DNA from: Gymnogyps californianus | Lineage: Eukaryota; Chordata; Aves; Accipitriformes; Cathartidae | NCBI RefSeq assembly: GCF_018139145.2 | Contig: NC_059476.1 | Span: forward strand, 12,579,001-12,643,000 | Direction of reading: 5' to 3' | Length of the DNA stretch: 64,000 bases | Shown: positions 23,211 through 34,400 of the stretch, in pieces | Position numbering within the stretch: the first letter of the stretch is position 1 | Layout of the letters: every line of letters starts with the position of its first letter | Translations under genes and position numbers: made by a program | The notes under the pieces: model-generated | The model's input: only the letters and a program-made list of their open reading frames with translations | The model's database searches: none | What the model was told of the DNA's origin: nothing

Positions 23211-24197
23211 ACTTGATCAAGAAAAAATTAATTTAATTCAGTACTAGTCAAATCAGAGTAGGATAATGAGAAATAAAACTAAATCTTAAAAACACCTTCC
23301 CCCACCCCTCCCTGCTTCCCGGGCTTAACTTTACTCCAGAATTTTCTGCCTCCTCCCCCCAGTGGCACAGGTGGATGGGGAATGGGGGTTTGGGTCAGTT
23401 CATCACACGTTGTTTCTGCGGCTCCTTCCTCCTCAGGGGGAGGACTCCTCACACTCTTCCCCTGCTCCAGCGTGGGGTCCCTCCCACGGGAGACAGTCCT
23501 TCATGAACTTCTCCAATGCAAGTCCTTCCCATGGGCTGCAGTTCTTCACGAACTGCTCCAGTGTGGGTTCCTTCCACAGGGTGCAGTCCTTCAGGAACAG
23601 ACTGCTCCAGCGTGGGTCCCCCATGGGGTCACAAGTCCTGCCAGCAAACCTGCTCCAGCCTGGGCTCCTCTCTCTCCACGGGTCCACAGGTCCTGCCAGG
23701 AGCCTGCTCCAGCGCAGGCTTCCCACGGGGTCACAGCCTCCCTCAGGCATCCACCTGCTCCGGCGTGGGGTCCTCCACGGGCTGCAGGTGGATATCTGCT
23801 CCACCGTGGACCTCCATGGGCTGCAGGGGGACAGCCTGCCTCACCATGGTCTTCACCAGGGCTGCAGGGGAATCTCTGCTCCGGTGCGTGGAGCACCTCC
23901 TCCCCTCCTTCTTCACTGACCTTGGTGTCTGCGGAGTTGTTTCTCTCACATCTTCTCACTCCCCTCTCTGGCTGCAACTGCTACTCCCCTGTAACTTCTT
24001 GTCCCTTTCTTAAATCTGTTATCACAGAGGCGCTACCACTGTTGCTGATTGGCTTTGCCTTGGCCAGTGGTGGGTCTGTCTCAGAGCCAGCTGGCATTGG
24101 CTTTATTGGACATAGGGGAAGCTTCTAGCAGCTTCTCACAGAAGCAACTCCTGTAGCCCCCCCCGCTACCATAACCTTGCCATGCAAACGCAATACA
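23211..24197 (-). mobile_element. Avian endogenous retrovirus LTR, 3'-truncated, nested in another LTR
   Basis: On the minus strand this LTR starts with TGTATTGCGTTTGCATGG at 24197 and continues with CTTCTGTGAGAAGCTGCTAG. I recognise this as the 5' end of a widespread neoavian LTR. A GC-rich section with a degenerate repeat of about 45 bp occupies 23462-23895. Further along comes a T-rich section (AGTTTTATTTCTCATTATCC), then an ATTAAA polyadenylation-type signal at 23237-23232. The usual remaining 3' part (U5) and the terminal CA are not found, and the left boundary near 23211 is approximate. The 5' end abuts the plus-strand LTR fragment at 24198 exactly. No gag, pol or env sequence is attached. 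The retroviral class of this LTR is not determined. Confidence 0.75.
23462..23895 (-). repeat. Degenerate ~45-bp minisatellite inside the nested LTR
   Basis: Ten units begin with CTGCTCC or close variants on the plus strand, at 23462, 23508, 23553, 23602, 23650, 23704, 23755, 23796, 23836 and 23876. Spacings run from 40 to 54 bp, and the best-preserved step is 45 bp. Each unit carries a GGGTCC..CACGGG-like core followed by CAGTCCT or GCTGCAGG. On the minus strand 45 bp equals 15 codons. Frame 23433-23804 shows 15-residue repeats such as LEQFVKNCSPWEGLA followed by LEKFMKDCLPWEGPH. I do not know a function. It is a property of the LTR family, and these frames should not be called genes. Confidence 0.8.
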
Positions 24198-24200
24198 CCA

Positions 24201-24210
24201 GTATATAAAC
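24201..24210 (+). promoter_or_regulatory. LTR TATA box
   Basis: GTATATAAAC is the core promoter element of the plus-strand LTR remnant. The same element is present in the minus-strand solo LTR (26440-26431), and a weaker version is in the third LTR. The upstream enhancer half was lost with the deletion or insertion, so activity is doubtful. Confidence 0.6.
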
Positions 24211-24321
24211 TGGGAGGAGTTGGTCGGGGGGGGCGGATCACTGATTGGGAACTGACTGGGCATTGGTCAGCGAGTTGTGAGCAATTGCATTGGGCATCAC
24301 TTGTTTTGTATATTGTAATTC

Positions 24322-24322
<1 letters not shown>

Positions 24323-24358
<36 letters not shown>
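24323..24358. repeat. (TTA)n microsatellite within LTR
   Basis: A pure TTA trinucleotide run sits between the promoter core and the polyadenylation signal of the LTR fragment. Shorter versions occur at the equivalent place in the other two LTRs, so it expanded from a family feature. Confidence 0.9.
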
Positions 24359-24503
24359 TTCTTCCTTTCTGTCCTATTAAACTGTCTTTATCTCAACCCA
24401 CAAGTTTGTCTTTTTTCTGATTCTCTCCCCCATCCCACTGGGTGGGGGGAGTGAGTGAGTGGCTGTGTGGTGCTTAGTTGCTGGCTGGGGTTAAACCACA
24501 ACA

Positions 24504-26094
24504 AGCTTGTACAACAATTACCATTTTGTCGCCCCACCCCCCAACACAACATGTATTTTAGGTGCTGAAATCCAGATATGCCAAGCAGTGAACCTTCACC
24601 TGCTCTGTAATGCAAAGGAGGTGGCACTGGAAATCAGGAGTGGCACAGAGGGGCTGAGAATTTTCCTGATTGGGGCAGATCCAAAGCAAGACCTGGGTTC
24701 AGAGAAGATCCCCTTGCTCAGAGCCCCAGACCAGTCCATGCGGGGCATCCCCCAGCTGGTGCCAGAAACCGGTTGCCTTCTAGGTTACTCAGAGCTCTGC
24801 ATGTCTAGCGTGGTCCTGTCTTGTCCCCTCATAGCCAGGGCACATGTGTCTTTCAAAATGCCTTATGAAGCATCTGCATGCATGATTCATTGTTCATTTG
24901 TTTCCATATTGTAGCTGATTTGAGCTCTAAGATCCCTTTGCAACAGGCTTCTCTAGCATGTTTCCTTTGTGATGCCAGTGTTAAGTTTCCTTCATACTGG
25001 TTTGTCTCTGATCTGAGCAAGTTTTATCAAAGGCTGGGAAGGTGAAAGTTGTCCAACCTTTGTGCTGGTAGCTGGATGTTCCTCTTTCTTTATCAGCAAG
25101 AGGAGTTGCAGAAAGGTAATTTGCAATGGAGGAAATAAGGGAACTTACTGACTGTGAAATAGACTGAGATATCCCTAAATCCAGTTCATATAAAGAGTGG
25201 TCATTGATTTTGAGATCCATAACTGGAGAATAGTTGCTGTTATGAATGTTCTAACAGCAATGGCTCAAAACCCAAACAAACAAACAAAACAACCAACCAA
25301 CCTCCAAATCTCCCAAGCCATCAGATGTTCCTACAATTGCTTAACTTTTCTTCAAAAAAATGAACATAATATAGAGTATATCTTTATTCTTCAGGTAGCT
25401 CTTGTAGCAGTTCTAAGGCGGAGCAAGCTGGTGTTATGCATAATGTATGTTTTTTGTGGAAGGTTATGCAAACAGATTTTTTTTTTTAAATCACCAAAGT
25501 CACCTGGAAATATTTAGGCTCCAGGCTTCCTTCTAAACACCACTTTATTGCTTTTTGCTGTAGTGTGAAACGGTAGAGCAAAATTCTCATGTTATCTGTC
25601 TCCAACAGATTTACAATATTGCAAGATTAATTATATTAGCTGCATTTCATGACTCAGTGCATTTGTATTACCATTTCAGAAGCACAATCATTTATCAACA
25701 GCAGACTTCGGGGCATTTACTTTCCATGCCCTGGCATTGCAAACTTCAAAGTAGGTGAGCTTGCCTGTGACCTGCACATGAGTGCATGCTCCCTTTCCCA
25801 AAGAAAACTTGACAGTTTCAACCTCTTTCATGGGTTGGACAATATTTTCCTAATCATGATGTGAATACTAGGGTCAGATTCTGATTCCCTTTCTCCTTCC
25901 TTACAGCTTTTGATGCTGTAAATGATCCCTTTTAAGTAATTGCGGTTCATCACAGAGGAATTGAGTAACCCAGAGGATGGATCAATAGAAACTGGCTAGA
26001 GATGATCTCCAGCTTGATGTGGAAGCTGTCCTGAGTCACTTCATCTATCCCTCACCCATTACAAGATTGCACTCCGTGGTCTGTTCTCTACATC
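24504..26094. other. Gene-free unique DNA between two LTRs
   Basis: No gene is recognisable. A CAAA/CCAA-rich stretch lies at about 25269-25301 and an eleven-T run at about 25477-25487. Open frames of up to 135 codons (24507-24914) start in or beside LTR sequence and show no domain. Confidence 0.6.
26090..26094. repeat. Target-site duplication, left copy (ACATC)
   Basis: The five bases directly outside the left LTR end are repeated exactly at 26711-26715 outside the right end. This is the staggered-cut signature of integrase and fixes both element borders. Confidence 0.9.
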
Positions 26095-26710
26095 TGTCGT
26101 AGTTTAACCCCTACGTTAGCAACTCAGCACCACGCAGCCGCTTCCCCCTCCCCCTCCCAGTGGGGTGAGGAGGAGGAAAGGGAAAAAAAAAAGAAAAACT
26201 TGTGGGTTGAGATAAGAACAGTTTAATAACTAAAGTAAAATGTAATACTAACAATAGTAATAATGAAATATAATAATAATAATAATAGTAATGAAAAGGA
26301 CTATAACAAAAAAAGGAAGGGGGGGGGAAGAAAAAAAACAGTGATGCACAATGCAATTGCTCACCACCCGCTGACCTATGCCCAGTTAGTTCCCGAGCCG
26401 TGATCCGCACCTCCCGGCCAACTCCCCCCTGTTTATATACTGGGCATGGTGTTCCATGGTATGGAATACGCCTTTGGCTAGTTCAGGTCAGCTGCCCCGG
26501 CTCTGCTCCCTCCCAACTTCTTGCACACCTGCTTGCTGGCAGAGCATGGGAAACTGAAAAGTCCGTGGCTTAAGATAAGCGCTACTTAGCAACAACTAAA
26601 ACCTCAGAGTGTTATCAATCATCAGCATCATTCTCACACTAAATCCAAAACACAGCACTGTACCGGCTACTAAGAAGAGAGTTAACTCTGTCCCAGACAA
26701 AACTAGGACA
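26095..26710 (-). mobile_element. Solo LTR of an avian endogenous retrovirus, complete, 5-bp target duplication
   Basis: The minus-strand element begins with TGTCCTAGTTTTGTCTGGGA at 26710 and ends with GGGGTTAAACTACGACA at 26095. This gives 616 bp with TG...CA ends and short terminal inverted repeats. It is flanked by perfect 5-bp duplications, ACATC at 26090-26094 and again at 26711-26715. In order it holds a TATA box (GTATATAAAC, 26440-26431), the block GGGAACTAACTGGGCAT, a TAA-type repeat (about 26271-26286) and an ATTAAA signal (26227-26222). With no internal retroviral sequence, it is the product of recombination between the two LTRs of a provirus. A 5-bp duplication fits the ERVL-like class better than classes making 4 or 6 bp. 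The class call is inference. Confidence 0.92.
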
Positions 26711-26715
26711 ACATC
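26711..26715. repeat. Target-site duplication, right copy (ACATC)
   Basis: Exact copy of 26090-26094, directly after the LTR terminus at 26710. Confidence 0.9.
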
Positions 26716-26812
26716 TTAGCTCTAACCAGTTCCCAAATAACTCTTTCTGGAATGAGCATCACCTAAACCTCAGCCTGACTGAAATACGTTACCTGCAGTT
26801 CAGCATGTATAT

Positions 26813-26920
26813 GTGGTGCTTAGGGACATGGTTTAGTGGTGGACTTGGCAGTGGTAGGTTAACGGTTGGACTTGATGATCTTAAAGGTCTTTTCCAACCT
26901 AAACCATTCTATGATTCTAT
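26813..26920 (+). mobile_element. CR1 LINE 3' end fragment
   Basis: A plus-strand CR1 tail of about 108 bp begins near GTGGTGCTTAGGGACATGG. It passes through GGTTGGACTTGATGATCTTA and TTTTCCAACCTAAACC and ends in ATTCTATGATTCTAT, the 8-bp terminal units. The tail sequence differs from those at 14638 and 34296, so it belongs to another CR1 subfamily. It is severely 5'-truncated and non-coding. Confidence 0.88.
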
Positions 26921-29900
26921 ATTGCATCTTCCTCCTTCAGACTCAGACTTTTTACTCTTTCAGACGATCTTTTTCTGCACTCAGTCTAGACATACCAGCA
27001 CTAGTTTTCAAGGTGCTAGTAGCATCTACATAGATACTGCTCCGATTTTACAAAAGGCTTCACAGCCCTTGCTGAGCTCTGAACTGTCACAGTTACAGAT
27101 GCCTAGTAATTTAAAGCTACCTCAGGTATGTCCATGTTACAATGATTCTCACCGTGGCTCTAACAACATAAGCATGCCCTGAATTTTATCCACTTTTTTC
27201 CTTACCTACTCCCACTTAAAATACTTTAAACATTTCCAGTCCTTTCTTTACAGCAGGGGAATAAGGGACTGGATGTGTGCAATGCAGCAGTGTTATCTGA
27301 CCGCTGAGAATGCTAGCTGGTAGGAGGCTGACAAATTGCACGTTACATTTTTGTGTGACTGGGTCTTGCAGGTTTGTTATGTCATTGGCAGTGCTGTGCA
27401 AATAGCAAGCTGGCTTTGAACACCTGAGTGGGAATAAGAAGCCTCAAAACAGAGATCTGCTGTGGGAAGTGCCAGAAACGCCATTTCCCTTCTCCAATTC
27501 CTCTGATCTCTTTGAGTCCTGTGGGTATTAAAGTTGCCCTGTGGGTCTTTTCAGAAAGTCATGATTTCTTTTAAATTGTCACCTTCTTTTCCGGAGAAGG
27601 AAATATTCGAAGAGCAGACAGACATACATTGCCTACCCTCAGATACAAACACATGGATCGCCCATCTGCCCACCAAGTAGCCACATAGTCAGCAATTTAA
27701 ATAAAAACCACCTGGTACTGGATAAAGTGACAGTCCTACTGAATTGATAGTTGGCATAAAAAGTACTGCCTTCCCCTCTATTTTCTACTACGTTATGGTT
27801 TGCAAATTCCCATCATTTTGAACAATCCAACAACAAAAAAAAAAAAGACCTGAAGCTGAAGTGGGCTGAATGCTTCAAAAACCACATAAATTAGTCCATG
27901 TTCATTTTGACAAAGAAGGTGGTTTGCGACTGCAGAGACTCATTTCTGTTGATGCAATTGGCTCACAAGTAACCCCAGGCAGGTCATTTTACCTTGTAGA
28001 GCCTCAGATTTCAATGTAAAGAATTACAATTTTGCAGCACTTAACTCCTGAGGATAATGATACTAATTTAATGCTAAAACATTTTGAAACCTAGGGAGGG
28101 ACATGTACTCTCTAGATATTGAAGGAAGAAGAAAGCTCAGGTCTGATCTCCTTTAACAGGCCTGACATCACAGCTTCAGTTTTTCTTCAGTTTACATAGA
28201 TGTTAGTTACGATTTTGAATACAGTTGTCCATATGTAATTTTCCCACACAAAGATTAAGAGCCATGTATTTTGGCTGTGAATGCCATCCTGATGTCCCTG
28301 GGACAAAAAACATAACAGCTTCACAGATGTGAGGGGAGCTACCTCACTCAAGACCAGACTCACCTCAGAATACAAATGTTTACCTGCAGCAGCTCCTTGG
28401 GATGTGGTGGTTGAGAAAGGTCCTGACCTGCACCTTAGTGCACTCTGTTTCTCATATGCAAAATCAGTTCAGATTCTGGGAAGACCAGCAAAATGCTAAT
28501 AAATATTATCATCATGCAGGGTCCAAGGAGCAATAGGTAGCAGATTCGAGCCCTTCAACACCCTTGTTATTGCACGAAAAGCAGTTTGGATGACACACTT
28601 GAAGAGGGCAGCATCAGACATCCAAAACTAAGGGTATGTAAGGCTAACAAATTCCTGTGTTCAGTAAGTCACTACTTGGATAGTGCAACTTCATATACAG
28701 GAGGCGTTTGAAAGTCCACTGAAATGCTTTATTTCTTAGTCTTCTCTTGTTATTAATCTCATTTTTTTTTTGCCTACGGTGTGTGAGTGCCAACATAAGG
28801 GAGCATTATAAATCAGAGTAAGAAATAAATAGTCCCATTTAATCTTGCAGGGGGATATTAAATTTTCACCACCCCTAACTTCCTGTTATCCCATCATCGA
28901 CCCATTGAATACTTCAGTAGCTTGATGCTATGCAGGACTAAAATTGGGACCCAACTCACAGTAGACCATGCTTAGAAAAGCAGGCCCAGATGCCAATATT
29001 CTATGTGCCCACTTCCAGTCACTCTCCTATTTGATTTTTACCAGGTCTTTCTGACACTACTGAAAAACCAGGTGGCAGTTCAAGTGTAATGTGTTTCGCT
29101 TCTGGGATCATCTGATAAAAGAACATATGTGCCATTGTAATTAAAAGGACCTTCATGTCCATCAGGTGAGTTTGTAGACAACACACAGCAGCCTGTAGCA
29201 TGTGCTGAGCAAGAGCAATCACAGGAGACTTCAAATGTACCTGCCACTCTCTACTCTCTCACAGACCCTTCCAACTCTCCTGCTTTCATACTGTATTTCC
29301 CTCTGGGCAGAGATTAAAACCAGAGTCAGTCTCCATGCTTTCAAGAAGCTCAAAGCAAGAATTGTTTTGGCACAGTGTAAAGGCAGGAGACACCACCCCA
29401 GGCTTCTTGAGCAAATCTCCTCCCCAGGGTCAGCTGGAAAAACATGCTTCCTCCTTCAGGCTTCCTTTTAAGGAGTCGGGCTGGGGACGTGAGGAAAACA
29501 GAGGAATGAAATTCCTTTTACTTTCCTTTCCTTAGTTGTAGTGTCTAAAAGAAGGACCTTCAGGGCCACAACCTTTACAGCAGCAGATGGGAAGCTGTAG
29601 CTGGGGAGTAGTGCGCTACTCCAAGTCTCGTTGTTCATGTCCCTTCCTCAGGGTGAAAGAATTATTCAGATGGGTTCAAATTTATCACTTGCACAATGAA
29701 TATCTGATGCCCCAGACAGTCTTTTTCTATTTGAGTGGAGGGAAAAATAAAGCATGCCCAAATTATCAAGCTTGCATTTTCCTTGCATTCATATCTTGGT
29801 GTCCCCAGACATCATCTTAATCTCCTTTAGCAAGAGGCTTAGGTCACTTGGATCATTACACTAAGCTACTTGAAACAAAAACCAAGGTGGTGGCAGCAAA

Positions 29901-32900
29901 TAGGCAGAGGAGTGCTGGGTTAAACCGTCATTCAGCAAGCACTTCAGTATTCAAAATAGCCTCTCCAGGGTGAGGAATGCCCCCTTGGCCTTCTCCTGAA
30001 GGGCAGGAGCTGATCAAGCCTACTGGAGACATGTTAATGCTGATGGCATGGTTCACAGTGGGAAGGAAGAACAAGCAAAGCTCTTTAAGGTGCAGCGTCA
30101 CAAAACCTGCCTGGGAAGGGACTCCCAGCACAATCATTCATGAATCGTTGTCTGCGCTTACACAGAGAAGGGGGAAAACGTTCAGATTTAAGAAGCGACC
30201 TTTTAAAAAATAAACAACCAAACAAATACAAATAGACCAGCAGCTTACTAAGATGCTTTGGGGATGTCCTAGGCTGTTATGAACATGGTCTGGGATGTTC
30301 TTTGTTTTCTCCAGCACAAAGATATCTGTGAGCTGCACTTCACTCTTACACTGGCATAACAGAGAAAACAAATGTCAGCTCACACCAAGTGGAACTGAAA
30401 AGACAGCAATCCAGAACTGCAGTTTGGATGTTTCGGAGCAAATTCCAACCTTTCCACTGGAAACTATTGGGAGTGGGGAATAAGGTGGGACCCATGAGGG
30501 GAGGTCAGCTTTCTAACTCCAGGAAGTTAGAGAAAAGACCAGAAGAAAACTGAGCACAGAAGGTAACATAATTTATTTCTGCTTTAGGCCAGGGAGAACA
30601 TGATTCTAGACAGACAGCCCAGGTATTAACTCCCAGTCCTGCCAAAACCTGCTGGATTTGCTGTGGAAACAGTACATGTCCCACAGCAATTCAGAGGTGA
30701 GTGCAGTGCCCTCTCCATGCTGGTTGCCAATGCAGTGCAGTGCAGAAGAAGACACCAGTACAGCTCTCCCTGCTGCGCCGTGGGGTCACATCCCTTTCCC
30801 CTCCAGACAGTGATCAGCTTGACATCTAAAGCACAAGGGTTGTTATTGCTGGGTTTCACAAAAACAGAATACCTTCATAAAGTATACCTGAATTTGGACA
30901 CATGACCATACCATGTGCCCATGAAGCTGTGTTGAATCAAGACAGGTTTTAGGAAAAGCCAGATTATTTTCCACTGTGTTTATTCTCCTGCAGGAGCCAT
31001 TACTGTGAGTGAGTAATAAAATGTTGTTTATTAACAACAGTTAATAAAGGGGTTCTCTGGTGTCCTTGTTGTTCTCTTTAGATAACATCTAGAAAAATGC
31101 AGTGAGAAATTAGCCAGTTAATGTGCTGTGTGTCAGTACTGCAGATGGATGGCTGATTGTGCTCTTCCCTGCACTGCATCACACTGGAGCCACTTCACTT
31201 ATCAAGAGAGCAGAATTGCTCCCAGGGAATAACATCCTCATTCATTATTTGTGTACGGAGGCCTTTTTTTACAGCAGCATCCGTCTGGATCCACTGGGAG
31301 CTTGTGTTGTGGTACCATCTCCTTGCTTGGAGGACATAACAGAGACTCCACCAGCTTGATAAATAGGGCAGCTCCCTTGTAGGAATGGTTCTGGCAGCCC
31401 CAGGAGCAGTGAGAACTTCAAACATTGGCAAGAGAGAGCTTTTTGTCCCCTCATCAATGTAGAAGCTCCCTACTGAAAGCCGTTTTTGCTCAGAGCATTG
31501 GTGGTTTAACAGGCCACTCAGTTTACAATAGAGATCATAGTTTGTCCATAGTTTGGACATACAAGATTCACTTACTCTGAAGCTCAGAAGCATGCAGGAG
31601 ATGTATTAGGTACAGGATTAAAATTCCCCTTATATTTAAACTGGGGGTTGGAAGAAGAGGATAAGGCTTTGGAGGGGGAGGGAGGTGAGAGGAGGCAACC
31701 AGTGAAGCTCATTAAGGACTGGTGCCTTCTTGGCCCCTTGGCCTTCTCCAGAAAGCCAGGCACTTTGGTGAACACAATCCCTTCCTTTCATGCTCTGGGC
31801 CTGTCCCCATTACAGCATTCTCCAAACCGTGTTGGAGACGGCCACAAAGGGCAGCATTATGTCTGGGAAGTGAATGGTGTGTAGCCGGTTCCAGCTGAAA
31901 GAGAAAGACAAGCGAAAGCACTTCCCGGGCACAATGAGAGGGCTTGTAGCTCAGGAAGCTTCCCAGTCCATTAGCATCTGTGGAGGACAATGGCAGTGTG
32001 TGGTGGAGAGGAGGAGAATGTGGCCTTGCCGGTGGCCCCTGTCCGTCAGTGGCAGAATGGCACTGCTACCGCGGGACGGAGCCTGAATGGGCTGATTCAT
32101 GGGCAAGCAGCCCCTGCATCCTGCTGGCAAGGAGAGACCACGGGGTGGTTGTCACCGCTGGGCTGATCTGGGATATCGAGTACCTTTCTGACCTCTGGCT
32201 GTGCCGCAGCCCAGCCCAAAGTCTGTCCTTTCTGCTGGCAGGCAAACAAGGAAAGGCTTGTCCAAGGGAAACCCAGTGGTAAATGGCACGAATTCCCTCT
32301 GCAGGCTCAACCCCGGCTGCTCCCGTCCTCACGTTTCGGCTGGTCAGGATGGGCACAACGCTGGAAGCGAGGGAGCCTGGATCATCTTCATGGGGAGCTA
32401 CTGGTGAGGGTGAACAATCATCTCTCTCCTGTCACAACTTTATACACAGCCTCCAAAACAGACCTGAGTGAAAATGTATTTTTGGGAAAAAAAAAGTGCC
32501 AGCATTTCCTGAACAGGAGTGAAATACAGGTTGAAAGTATTGAATATTTTCCTCCATTTATGACAGTTTCAGCTGATTTGCTGATTCTGAAAGACACTGA
32601 AAAGCTTGGTTATGTTTTTAACAAGGTAGATGTTTGGTCCATTTCAAGACACACTGAAGTTTTCCTTTTTGAAACAACTTTAATTAAATTTACTCTAAAA
32701 CCATTCACAAATTTCTCAAAACTCTATGTAAAAATCTAACATAAAGTTTGTTTTTTCATCCAGTAAGCCAGTTCCTCTGATCCAAAAATTTGTTTCCCCT
32801 TTTTGAATCGCCAATTTATTTTGTGAAATCACCACCCCCACTGCACAGGACCAAAAGCTTTTGGCTTCCCTCAGGAGAGAGCTTTCTTTTGTGGCTCTCC

Positions 32901-34295
32901 TCTTCTGCGGCCTTTTCTAAGCAGAACCCACAAAATGCTGCTATGATGTTGGGGAGGTTTCATGGAGCAATACAAAGTCCTTGTCAGAAATATGGAAGAG
33001 ACATACCCAGGACTTGATACAGAGAGCTTGTCTTTAGTTCTTGTTTACAAGCACCTGAAAATGGGATGGACTTTAATTTTATCAGGAAAATCTCCTTGCA
33101 AGAGAGAAATGGGTTTGTGAACCCAAATGACCTTTACCATTTACAGGAGGAAAAAAAAAATGTACTCTGTTAAGAAAACATTAAGCCATGTTTACGTTGC
33201 ATTAGGAGGGGATCCACTGAGCCTTTGATGCTAAGGAGCTGAAATTCATACTAGCCCTTTTTCAGGTCCCATGCAGGGAGAGCCCATTTGGGACTGGGGT
33301 GCAGCAGGTGCATCCTCCATTTTTGTTTTCCCTGGAAGAAGTCCAGAGAAGCACAACAAATGGGGCCAGTTTGCCTTCAAACATCAGTCTTGATCTGATC
33401 AAATGCACAAATTTAGCCGTGCCTGACCATACAACGTAGGGGTCCACATATGCAGACTGTCTTTGATTCTAAGGTGTCTCTGGGGGAAAGAGAAATATTT
33501 TATTCTTGGAGCCAGAGGGAGCAAAACCATCTAGTCTCACCATCAACATGTTTTCTTAACTTTATATAAGGTTAAGAAAGGGAGTAATTCAACCGTGGCA
33601 ACTCTAATTGGCTACAAGTATAATCCAATAACCTCATTTCACCCATATTGTTAGTTGAGTTAATTGGACCTGCACAGCCACCAGTTAAATATATTGGTGT
33701 ATGCAAATGGTGAAACTAGTTTCCTTCATAAACTTTCCTTCTGCTGAAGTAGAAATTGGGCAGAACAGGTCGGGGAGAAAGAAGGCTGTGCTGACATTCT
33801 TACTTCAAAAGATCAATTCTCTTCCAATTATTTGCTCTCTCTAGATAGGCAGGACAGAAAATGTCATTAATTCCTTTAAATAGAGAGAGGGGGAAGGAAG
33901 TAATTTCATTGCCACTTGAAGAAACTGCAGAGCAAAAGTGATTAAGCCTTTAGCTTTTAGGTGCCTCAAATCCAGACTGGGCTTCGCAGCCTCTGGGTTA
34001 GGCAGCCCCATTTTCTTTGCAATATATGGAGCAAGGGAACCTGCACCAAAATGAGTTCCTGGGTGTTGCAAGGACTTGCATAGCCTGGAGGGAGAAGGAT
34101 AAGCTGATCTTCACTCTAACACTGATTTCAGCACGGTCTTTTGCAATAGAAGTTTTGTAATTTGTACCATGCTGTGTATCAGCCAAATCCATTTCCACTG
34201 TTAACTTAAAAGCCTTCCAAGAACATGTCTCTTGGAGTCTGATGTGGAGGACTGACAGTCAGGCCATGTATCCAAATGTCCATACCTAGAGTAAT
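26921..34295. other. Gene-free unique DNA
   Basis: No gene, RNA gene or transposon is identified. The main departure from the AT-rich background is a GC-richer pocket at about 31880-32410. Open frames reach 132 codons (31195-31593, minus strand) but show no motif or exon context. Confidence 0.6.
31880..32410. other. GC- and CpG-richer pocket
   Basis: This block is visibly richer in G, C and CpG than its surroundings, with CCCGGGC, CCGGTGG, ACCGCGGGACGG, CACGGGG, GCCGC and TTTCGGC all within about 530 bp. In bird genomes such islands may mark promoters, lncRNA exons or decayed repeats. Frames of 70-100 codons cross it on both strands, and none is recognisable. No TATA box, splice pair or protein domain was found, so this is only a compositional feature. 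Confidence 0.45.
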
Positions 34296-34400
34296 GAACA
34301 ACCTGATCTAGTTGAACATGTCCCTACTCATTGCAGGGGGGTTGAACTAGATGACCTTTAAAGGTCCCTTCCAACCCAAACCATTCTATGATTCTATGAT
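34296..34400 (+). mobile_element. CR1 LINE 3' end fragment
   Basis: A plus-strand CR1 tail of about 105 bp. It contains ACAACCTGATCTAGTTGAAC, ATTGCAGGGGGGTTGAACTA and CCCTTCCAACCCAAACC, and ends in ATTCTATGATTCTATGAT at 34400. It is 5'-truncated to the untranslated tail, so nothing is coded. The subfamily differs from that of the tail at 26813-26920. Confidence 0.92.

Larger units (their letters stand above)
24198..24503 (+). mobile_element. 3' half of an avian LTR (same family as 44850-45408 and 26095-26710)
   Basis: The fragment starts at the TATA region (GTATATAAAC, 24201-24210). It then matches the other two LTRs of the window block by block: GGGAACTGACTGGGCAT, GAGCAATTGCAT, a TTA repeat (24323-24358), an ATTAAA polyadenylation-type signal (24376-24381), and TCTTTATCTCAACCCAC. 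It finishes in GGGGTTAAACCACAACA at 24503. The 5' half (from TGTCCTGG to just before the TATA box) is absent; the minus-strand LTR ends exactly at this point. The partner target duplication cannot be checked because the left end is missing. Confidence 0.85.

Noticed and set aside
23362..24128. Long overlapping open frames of up to 248 codons on both strands
   Set aside because: They lie in the GC-rich repeat section of an LTR, where stop codons are rare by composition. Their sequences are low-complexity repeats with no known domain.
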